Assembly (NCBI GenBank): GCA_965248075.1
Contig: CBDFIL010000003.1
Span: 2,728,001-2,792,000 of the forward strand
Source: VXNE01 sp965248075
GTDB taxonomy: Bacteria; Pseudomonadota; Gammaproteobacteria; Pseudomonadales; Azotimanducaceae
Direction of reading: 5' to 3'
DNA: 64,000 nucleotides
The notes below the pieces were generated by a model that did no database searches, had not been told where the DNA came from, and worked only from the letters and a program-made list of their open reading frames with translations. The stretch's first letter is position 1, and each line of letters begins with the position of its first letter. Position numbers and translations under genes: made by a program. Below, piece by piece: positions 7,740-14,551 of this stretch.

Positions 7740-9265
7740 ATGGCTGGCAAGAAGCAGGCGGCGGCAAGACTGGAGGTGGTGCATCGGGACTGCGCGGGAA
7801 TCGACATTGGCAAGCGCAAGCACTACGTGGCGGTGGATACGTCGCGGTTCGAGGAACCCGTTCGCGACTTCGGGACGTTCACGGAGGACCTGGAGGCGAT
7901 GGCGGAGTGGCTGACCTCGTGCGGGGTGCGCGAGGTGGCGATGGAGTCGACGGGCGTGTACTGGATCCCGGTGTTCGAGGTGCTCGACCGGGCGGGCTTC
8001 GAGGTGCATCTGGGCATCTGGTGAACGCGCGAGCGACGAAGCAGGTGAGCGGGCGCAAGAGCGACGTCATGGACTGCCAGTGGATCCGGCAGTTGATGAG
8101 CCACGGGCTGCTGCGCGGCGCGCATCGGGTGCCGGACGAGATCTGCGCGCTGCGCGCGTATCTGCGTCAGCGGCACGAGTTGGTCGGACAGCGCTCGCGG
8201 GCGGTGCAGCACATCCACAAGGCGCTGACGCAGATGAACGTGCAGTTGGACAACGTGTTGAGCGACATCATGGGCAAGACGGGCCAGCTGATCGTGCGCG
8301 CCATCGTTGCGGGCGAGCGCGACGGCGCCGTGCTGGCCGGCTTGCGCGACGGCCGCTGCAAGGCGGCCGCGGCGACCATCGCGCGCAGCCTGCGCGGCAC
8401 TTGGCGCGACGAGCACCTGTTCGCGCTGGAGCAGGCGCTGGAGCGCCACGACGCCCTGCAGGGGCAGATCGCGGCGTGCGCGGCGCGCATCAACGGCGAA
8501 CTGGACAGGCTGGCGCGGGACGACGCCGGCGACCCGCCGGAAGACAAGCGCTCGCGCAAGGGCCGCGACCGCGCGCTACGTCGGCGGCTGCAGCGCATGC
8601 TGGGCGTGGACCTGCTGGCCATCCCGACCATCGGCGTCGAGACGGCGTTGAGCGTCGCCGCGGAGGTCGGGGCAGACCTGTCCCGCTTCCCTTCCGTGAA
8701 GCACTTCTGCTTTTGGCTGGCGCTCGCGCCGGGCACTTGCATCAGTGGCGACAAGCGCCTGAAGGGCAAACAGCGGCGACGCTCGAACCGCCTCGGCCAG
8801 GCGCTACGCATGGCGGCCACCACGGCCCGCAGCGACAGGAGCGCGATCGGCGCCATGCACCGCCGGCGCCTGGCGCGTATGGACACCGCCAAGGCCGTGA
8901 AGGCCACCGCGCACCAGTTGGCACGCCTGATCTACGCGATGCTCACGCGCGGCGAGGAGTACGTCGCACGCGACCTGGCCACATGGGAAGAAGAACGCCG
9001 CGACCGCACGATCAAGCACCTTCAGCGCCAGGCCAGACGCTTCGACCTGGCCCTCGTGCCGCCACGTGACGTCCAAAAAATTCAATCACTTGGAAATTTG
9101 TTCCATGCGAGGTGCGAGTCCTGTCCGGCCAAGGTTGGCCAGCCAGCCGGAACCGAGTGTTGCGTGGGCAGTGGTGACGCTGTCTGCGAAGCGTACACAG
9201 GCAGCCTTGCAGGCCGCGTGATTGAGCCACGAAATTCGTATACATCGCGGAAGCCGACGCTGTGA
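7740..9265 (+). pseudogene. IS110 family transposase, frameshifted by an 8-bp tandem duplication
   Basis: Start ATG 7740 follows GGAGG. The first 94 codons encode the DEDD (RuvC-like) N terminus: AGIDIGKRKHYVAVD and EVAMESTGVYWIPVFEVLD. The frame then closes at TGA 8022. The sequence GCATCTGG occurs twice in tandem (8006-8013 and 8014-8021). Deleting one copy joins the first part to the downstream frame, restoring the expected VNARATKQVSGRKSDVMDC block. The rest carries the C-terminal Tnp_20 region (IPTIGVETALSVAAEVG, LAPGTCISGDKRLKG with its serine, NRLGQALRMAA). The natural C terminus should fall near LALVPP (about 9060); codons beyond that read into the adjacent group II intron. The element sits between gspN and gspC. 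Not functional as it stands unless frameshifting occurs. Confidence 0.85.
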
Positions 9266-9818
9266 CAAGAGCGGAAGGCAGCATCGCGGCGCCGAGATGG
9301 TCTGGCGCTGACGGTTCCGCCGGGGTCCGAGAGCGGGGCATGCAGGCACGGGTCGCCCAGGAACCTGGGAGGTCTTGACGTCTCCACCGGAGCGCGCGGC
9401 GCGGACGGCCGCGATAGAAGTCAGTCCAGGCCCGCGGGTACGGCCCATGCTGCGGGAGCGAACAGGGCAACCGAGTGGTACCGCCAAGCGAAGGAAAACG
9501 AAGTGCGGCGGGACGGGCGTCGAGAAGTCGGAGTCCGCTGATAGTACTGGTGAAGTCGGGGAACTCGCCCCACGGGGACCCGGCGGAGGGAAGCGGCGGA
9601 TCGGATCATGGACTGCCGGGCGGACAGACGCCTTGGCCACCGAGCCAGATCAGCGTCTCAACGGAAGTGCGGCAGGTAGCGGGGAGCCGCCGGAAATGGC
9701 GGCTCGCGGGTGCGCGCGTTGCGCGTAGCGATACCACGGCTCGAGGAGCCGGATGCCCGAATTGGGCACGTCCGGATCTGCGGGAGCCGGGGGTGGGCAA
9801 CCACCCTCGGCCACCCGG
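9112..9818 (+). mobile_element. ORF-less group II intron (ribozyme only)
   Basis: The 5' end GTGCGAGTCC fits the GUGYG start of bacterial group II introns. Internal stretches resemble domain I-IV ribozyme sequence (GAGCCACGAAATTCG at about 9224, GTACCGCCAAGCGAAGG, GATAGTACTGGTGAAGTCGG). The 3' end has a 34-nt domain V-like hairpin (about 9748-9781, GAGCCGGATG...CACGTCCGG) followed by domain VI, an 11-bp stem capped by GCAA. About 0.7 kb separates the ends, which leaves no room for a maturase/reverse transcriptase. In domain V the usual TCCGGTTC is TCCGGATC, replacing a G-U pair by G-A, so splicing may be impaired. It directly follows the IS110 transposase. Ends are approximate; no fold was computed. 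Confidence 0.6.
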
Positions 9819-9890
9819 CGTCGCCCGTGTCGAGCCTGTGCAAGCCCCTGGCGAAGGGACGGGACAAGCCCGTCCCCTGTACGCTTCTGA
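9819..9890. repeat. REP-A palindromic repeat
   Basis: Same unit as at 1726-1790, again directly after an intron 3' end: GTCGCCCGTGTCGAGCCTG, then GGGACGGG/CCCGTCCC arms around ACAAG. The repeated pairing of intron end and REP suggests that the intron targets this repeat, or that both were copied together. Confidence 0.7.
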
Positions 9891-10154
9891 ACAGCTTCGT
9901 GGCACCGCCGCGAAGCTGGGCAGAGCTGCCGGGAGCGACCACCCGTCCCCTGTGCCACGAGCACCGACGTAGGACTCGTGCCCCGGCGGTTTTCTGCCGC
10001 GATGGACGCCCAGTGAACAGTCCGCGCCTCGAGCGCCAGTACAGGGACAGGTGAGCATCGCGGCATGCCTGCAGCATCGGGGGAAACAACGACGAGGAGG
10101 CATGATGTCCTACGGTCTTCTGTTCCCTGCGCGTCAACGCGCCGGTTGCCGGGG
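9891..10154. other. Gene-free stretch before gspN with REP-B copy
   Basis: No supportable gene. The right edge (10124-10150) is a diverged REP-B repeat (CTGTTCCCTGCGCGTC...GCGCCGG) ending at the stop codon of gspN. A GAAGC-rich hairpin (AACAGCTTCG...CGAAGCTG, about 9891-9920) is also visible. Confidence 0.5.
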
Positions 10155-10886
10155 CTAGAGCACCTTCTCGCCTACCTCGATGACCACCGCGTCGCCGGGC
10201 CGGTTGCCGGGCCACGGCATGCCGACGAGTTCGGTGAAGCGCTGGGTGATGCCGATGTGCGCCCAACCCTCGTGATCGAGCCGCAGGCGCAGGAGCGGTA
10301 TGTCTTCGGTCGCGGCGCTCGCAGTGAGGATGGGCTCGCCGGCCACGGTTTCGATGTGTGCGTCGAGGGGCGGCAGGGTAACCCGATGTTCGCTGCCGGC
10401 GAGCCGGTACGCCACTGCCCCACCCGTCCACGACACGGCTCCCTCGATCGCCTGCAGCCGCAGGTCGTGGGACAACCGGGCATCCAGCCGATCGATCTCC
10501 AGGCTACCGGCGGCGGCGATGTGATAGGGGCTCAGAATGCGGTCGATGGCGACTGTGCCGACCCGTCCACCGGCATCCAGGTCGATGCCGCCGAAGGCGA
10601 GGTCCGCGGTACCGGACAAGGCGTAGCCGGGGTCGTCGATGCGCCAGCCGAACCCCAGCGTCGCGCGGAGCAGGCTCCCGGGATCGAACGACCAGCGCAG
10701 CCTTCCGGCCGGCCATCCGTCGTAGAAGAGCGAGGCGCGCCCTGCCCAGAGGCGACCTTCGATGTTCGCCAGGCGTATCGAGCCCCCGTTGTCCGTGGCG
10801 ATGGCAAGGATTCCCGCGGGAGCGAAATATGCGATGCCGGCGACGAACGCCACGATGCCGATGGCGATGACCACGGGCGCCCGCAT
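10155..10886 (-). CDS. gspN: Type II secretion system protein GspN
   Basis: Accessory inner-membrane protein of some type II secretion systems; 243 aa, the usual length. One N-terminal membrane helix (APVVIAIGIVAFVAGIAYF) precedes a periplasmic domain. The domain contains the GspN-like LANIEGRLWAGRA block near residue 40 and a WSFDP motif near 65. Start ATG 10886 lies just 5 bp after the stop of dapE. gspN would be expected next to gspC, and here the two are separated by about 2.7 kb of mobile DNA, so the secretion cluster has been broken up. A repeat begins at the stop codon. Confidence 0.85.
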   Translation of the reverse strand: MRAPVVIAIGIVAFVAGIAYFAPAGILAIATDNGGSIRLANIEGRLWAGRASLFYDGWPAGRLRWSFDPGSLLRATLGFGWRIDDPGYALSGTADLAFGGIDLDAGGRVGTVAIDRILSPYHIAAAGSLEIDRLDARLSHDLRLQAIEGAVSWTGGAVAYRLAGSEHRVTLPPLDAHIETVAGEPILTASAATEDIPLLRLRLDHEGWAHIGITQRFTELVGMPWPGNRPGDAVVIEVGEKVL

Positions 10887-10891
10887 GTCGG

Positions 10892-12064
10892 TCAGTCTCC
10901 GCAGAGCAGGGTCCGCATCACGCCCTCGTACATCCGCGCGAGGGCGTCGATGTCGGCGATCGCCACGTGTTCGTCGACCTTGTGAATGGTCGCGTTGACC
11001 GGCCCGAGTTCGACAACCTCTGTGCCCGTCGGGGCGATGAAGCGGCCGTCGGATGTGCCCCCGCCGGTGGATGACTGCGGCACGAAACCCGCTACGTCCC
11101 GTACGGCGGCGCGCACGGCGCGCGTCAGCGCCCCCGGGCGCGTCAGGAACGGCAGCCCGGAAAGCGACCACTCGATCTCGAACCGGAGGGCCGCAGTTTC
11201 CAGCGTGCGTTCGACCTCGGCGCGCAGGGCGTGGACGGTCTGTTCGGTATTGAAGCGGAAGTTGCAATGCACCGTCAGCGTGCCTGGGATGACGTTCGCC
11301 GCGCCGGTGCCCGCCGCGATGTTGGAGATCTGAAAGCCCGTCGGTGGGAAGAACTCGTTGCCGGCGTCCCAGGTCCGGCCGGCGAGGTCGTCGAGCGCCC
11401 CGAGGGCCGAGTGGATGGGGTTCGAAGCCTCTTCCGGGTAGGCGACGTGGCCCTGCACTCCGTGCACCGTCAGGCGTGCGTTGAGGGAGCCGCGTCGGCC
11501 CACGCGTACCACGTCGCCGAGACGGTCCCGGGAAGACGGCTCGCCGACGACGCACCAATCGATAGTGGTCCCCTGCGCCCGCAGGTGGTCCATGACGCGC
11601 GTGGTCCCGTTCACGGCGTCGCCTTCCTCGTCGCTCGTGACGAGCAAGGCGATGGATCCCGCGTGGTCGGAATGCGCGCCCACGAAGCGCCGGGTCGCGA
11701 CCAGCATCGCCGCGAGGCTCGCCTTCATGTCGGCGGCGCCGCGTCCGTACAGGGCGTCGCCGCGGATGCTCGGCACAAAGGGTGGGGAGGACCACGCGTC
11801 GAGGGGTCCGGGTGGCACGACGTCGGTGTGGCCGGCGAAGGCGAGAAGCGGACCGGCCGACCCGCGGCGCGCCCAGAAATTCGTCACGTCCCCGAACGGC
11901 AGTCGTTCCACCTCGAACCCGAGCGGAGCGAGCTGGGCGATCAGCAATTCCTGGCAGCCCCCGTCGTCCGGCGTCACGGAGGGTCGGCCCACGAGTTCGC
12001 GGGTGAGGGTCAGGGCATCGGGGGCCTCGATGTCGAGTGCTCCGGTGGCGGACGAGGCCGGCAC
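10892..12064 (-). CDS. dapE: Succinyl-diaminopimelate desuccinylase DapE
   Basis: Zinc metallohydrolase of the succinylase branch of lysine/meso-diaminopimelate synthesis. It cleaves N-succinyl-LL-DAP to LL-DAP and succinate. Length 390 aa (family about 375). Metal ligands and catalytic residues are visible: FAGHTDVVPPG (about 75-85, His and Asp), GRGAADMKASLAAM (about 108, Asp), TSDEEGDAVNGT (about 142, Glu-Glu), and a C-terminal His in NATIHKVDEHV. The dimerisation domain lies between. It is the last of dapC-dapD-dapE on this strand and is followed closely by gspN. A 151-bp hairpin MITE separates it from dapD, leaving its ribosome site unclear. Confidence 0.95.
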   Translation of the reverse strand: MPASSATGALDIEAPDALTLTRELVGRPSVTPDDGGCQELLIAQLAPLGFEVERLPFGDVTNFWARRGSAGPLLAFAGHTDVVPPGPLDAWSSPPFVPSIRGDALYGRGAADMKASLAAMLVATRRFVGAHSDHAGSIALLVTSDEEGDAVNGTTRVMDHLRAQGTTIDWCVVGEPSSRDRLGDVVRVGRRGSLNARLTVHGVQGHVAYPEEASNPIHSALGALDDLAGRTWDAGNEFFPPTGFQISNIAAGTGAANVIPGTLTVHCNFRFNTEQTVHALRAEVERTLETAALRFEIEWSLSGLPFLTRPGALTRAVRAAVRDVAGFVPQSSTGGGTSDGRFIAPTGTEVVELGPVNATIHKVDEHVAIADIDALARMYEGVMRTLLCGD

Positions 12065-12117
12065 CTACCGGCTCCGCCGAATGCTCGGGCCGCGGTTCGC
12101 CGGCCAGAGGGCACCAG

Positions 12118-12268
12118 GGAAACTCTGATTTATCAGAGCTTGCCGTGCGGTACAGCGATGGACCGCCATATTCAATGGCGTAAGCCGTTGAATATGTGAG
12201 TAAAACGAAACCGCGCTTTTGTTTTGCGCGGCTGAACAAGTTCAGGGATGAACTTATTCAGAGGTTTC
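12118..12268. mobile_element. 151-bp five-hairpin MITE, copy 1
   Basis: Near-identical to 47129-47279. Terminal inverted repeats are GGAAACTCTGA and TCAGAGGTTTCC. Inside, consecutive palindromes follow one another: CTCTGAT/ATCAGAG, GGTAC/GGACC, CATATTCAA/TTGAATATG, AAAACGAAA/TTTTGTTTT and GAACAAGTTCA/TGAACTTATTC. The right flank is CTAG (12269-12272), which contains the TAG stop of dapD on the minus strand; the left flank is CCAG, one base off a CTAG duplication. No coding capacity. It separates dapD from dapE. Confidence 0.85.
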
Positions 12269-13285
12269 CTAGTTGTGCGCATGCAGCTTGGCATTGAGTT
12301 CGATGGCCGCCCGGTTCGTGCGGCACTGCACGGCGCCGGTCTGACTGTGGCGAATGAACAGCATGTCGTTCTGGCCGGCCAGTTCCCGGGCCTTCGCGGT
12401 GCGGACCACGGCGCCGGACTCGTCGATCACGTCGACGACCGTGCCGGCGGTGATGTAGAGCCCCGCCTCGATGGTGCAGCGGTCGCCGAGGGGAATGCCG
12501 CAGCCGGCGTTGGCGCCGACCAGGCACCGTTCGCCGATGCTGATCACGATCTTGCCGCCGCCCGACAGCGTGCCCATGGTGCTCGCGCTGCCACCGAGGT
12601 CGGTGTGCGCGCCGAGCGTCACGCCCTGGGAGACGCGGCCCTCGACCATGTTCGGACCGATGGCCGCTGCGTTGAAGTTGAGAAAGCCCTCGTGCATGAC
12701 CGTCGTTCCCTCGCCGAGGTAGGCGCCGAGGCGAACGCGACTGGCGTCTGCGATGCGTACGCCGGACGGCGCCACGTAGTCGGTCATGCGGGGGAACTTG
12801 TCCACCGCGTGGACGGTGAGGGTGTCGCCCCGGATGCGCGCGGCGGCCACGCGGGCCGGCAGGTCCGCGGGATCGATCGGCCCGGCGCTGGTCCAGGCGA
12901 CCGTCGGCAGGTGCTCGAACAGGCCGTCGAGGTTCAGCGTGTTCGGCAGCGCGAGACGGTGGGAGAGCAGGTGGAGTTTCAGATAGGCCTCCGGCGTCGA
13001 GCCGATCGAGGTGTCCGTCTTGAGCGCGACGCTCATCAGCGGTCCGTCGAGTGCGTCCAGCATGCGGTACGAGGCGGCGGCGTCGCCCTGGCCCGCGACC
13101 TCGAGAGCCGCGGCGATGCGGCCGGCGGCCGCCGGTTGGGCCGCCGGTTCGCAGCCGATCGCGGCGGCGATTTCGGCCACTGCGCCGCCGACGTCCCGCA
13201 GCGGCGCCGGGAACCACGTGTCGAGCACCCCGCCGGCCGCGTTGCGGCTGGCGATGCCCATCCCGAAGGCAAACAGGTCGCTCAT
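12269..13285 (-). CDS. dapD: Tetrahydrodipicolinate N-succinyltransferase DapD (long form)
   Basis: Transfers succinyl from succinyl-CoA to tetrahydrodipicolinate in DAP/lysine synthesis. Start ATG 13285 follows GAGGGAGG. At 338 aa it is the long DapD form, also found in Pseudomonas and actinobacteria, rather than the 274-aa E. coli form. The C-terminal half is a left-handed beta-helix of hexapeptide repeats (VRIADASRVRLGAYLGEGTT, VISIGERCLVGANAGCGIPLGDRC). The TAG stop overlaps the CTAG next to MITE copy 1. Gene order dapC-dapD-dapE supports the assignment. Confidence 0.95.
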   Translation of the reverse strand: MSDLFAFGMGIASRNAAGGVLDTWFPAPLRDVGGAVAEIAAAIGCEPAAQPAAAGRIAAALEVAGQGDAAASYRMLDALDGPLMSVALKTDTSIGSTPEAYLKLHLLSHRLALPNTLNLDGLFEHLPTVAWTSAGPIDPADLPARVAAARIRGDTLTVHAVDKFPRMTDYVAPSGVRIADASRVRLGAYLGEGTTVMHEGFLNFNAAAIGPNMVEGRVSQGVTLGAHTDLGGSASTMGTLSGGGKIVISIGERCLVGANAGCGIPLGDRCTIEAGLYITAGTVVDVIDESGAVVRTAKARELAGQNDMLFIRHSQTGAVQCRTNRAAIELNAKLHAHN

Positions 13286-13354
13286 ACAGGCCTCCCTCGT
13301 CGAACGGCGCGTAACGTACACCATTATCGCGCCCTCCGGGCGTGCGCGGGTGGC

Positions 13355-14551
13355 CTACCTGCCCCGCACGAACGTCCGGATTCGCTCCGCCGCCGCCACG
13401 CATTCGGCCGTCTCGCCGACGAGGGCGATCCGAACGTGGCCGGCGCCGGGGTTGGTCTCGCCCGCACCGCGGCCGAGGTATGAGCCCGGCATGACGGTAA
13501 CGTTCTGTGCGGCGTACAGCGCCCGTGCGAACGTCTCGTCGTTGCCGGGGACCCGTGGCCAGAGATAGAACGCCGCTGCCGGGCTGCGTACGTCCAGCAC
13601 CTCCGCCAGGATCGGCGTCGCGGCGTCGAACTTTGCCCGGTAGCGAGCCCGGTTCTCGCGCACGTGGGTCTCGTCGCCCCAGGCGAGCGCGCTGGCTGCC
13701 TGGACGTGAGCCGGCATCGCGCAGCCGTGGTACGTCCGGTAGAGGAAGTAGCGCTCGACGAGGTTGGCGTCGCCGGCGACGAAACCGGAGCGCAGCCCTG
13801 GCAGGTTCGACCGCTTCGACAGGCTGTGAAACACGATGCAGCGCGCGAAGTCCGCGTTGCCCATCGCCGCGGCCGCCTGCAGCAATCCGGCGGGAGGTGC
13901 GTGCTCGTCGCGGTAGATCTCCGAGTAGCACTCGTCCGCGGCGATGACGAAGTCGAACTCGCGGGCCCGCTCGATCAGCCCCCGCAACGCGGCTTCGGGA
14001 AGGACAGCACCGGTGGGATTGCCGGGCGAACAGGTGTAGACCAGTTCCGTCGCGGCCCAGACGGCGTCGTCGATCGCATCGAAGTCGGGCAGGTCGCCGT
14101 GTTCGTCGCGGCAGGGCACGTAGCAGGGCGTTGCGCCGCGCAACAGCGCCGCGCCCTCGTACGCCTGGTAACAGGGGTTCGGCAACAGCACCCGGGACGA
14201 GGACGCGCCGGACAGGATCGCCTGGCCGAACGAGAAGAGCGCCTCGCGGGTGCCGTTGACCGGCAGGACCTGGCGTTCGGGATCGACATGCGCGCCGAAA
14301 CGTCGGCCGAGCCAGTCGGCGATGGCGCCGCGCAACGGTGCACCGCCCCGCGTGGGCGGATAGGTGCCGAGGCCGTCCCGCAGGGTGTCGGGATGCTGCA
14401 GGGCCTGCATGACGAAATCGGGTGGTGTGTGCTTCGGCTCACCGATCTGCAGCGGCGCGTGGGGCGCGTTCGCCGTCGGCACGATTCCGGCCTTGAGTGC
14501 GTCCAGGCGCTCGAAGGGATAGGGCAGGAGGCGGTCCAGCCAGGGATTCAC
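13355..14551 (-). CDS. dapC: Succinyldiaminopimelate transaminase DapC
   Basis: PLP-dependent fold-type I aminotransferase, 398 aa. It converts N-succinyl-2-amino-6-ketopimelate to N-succinyl-LL-DAP with glutamate. The PLP lysine is in FHSLSKRSNLPGLRSGF (about residue 240); other cofactor contacts are NPTGAVLP and ADECYSE. The GTG start at 14551 overlaps the TGA stop of glnD (GTGA), so translation is probably coupled. An upstream in-frame extension lies entirely inside glnD and is rejected. The genes around it are the rest of the DAP pathway. Confidence 0.93.
   Translation of the reverse strand: MNPWLDRLLPYPFERLDALKAGIVPTANAPHAPLQIGEPKHTPPDFVMQALQHPDTLRDGLGTYPPTRGGAPLRGAIADWLGRRFGAHVDPERQVLPVNGTREALFSFGQAILSGASSSRVLLPNPCYQAYEGAALLRGATPCYVPCRDEHGDLPDFDAIDDAVWAATELVYTCSPGNPTGAVLPEAALRGLIERAREFDFVIAADECYSEIYRDEHAPPAGLLQAAAAMGNADFARCIVFHSLSKRSNLPGLRSGFVAGDANLVERYFLYRTYHGCAMPAHVQAASALAWGDETHVRENRARYRAKFDAATPILAEVLDVRSPAAAFYLWPRVPGNDETFARALYAAQNVTVMPGSYLGRGAGETNPGAGHVRIALVGETAECVAAAERIRTFVRGR

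Noticed and set aside
9112..9130. GTGCGAGTCCTG resembling a tRNA T-arm
   Set aside because: No cloverleaf around it; it fits the 5' end of a group II intron.
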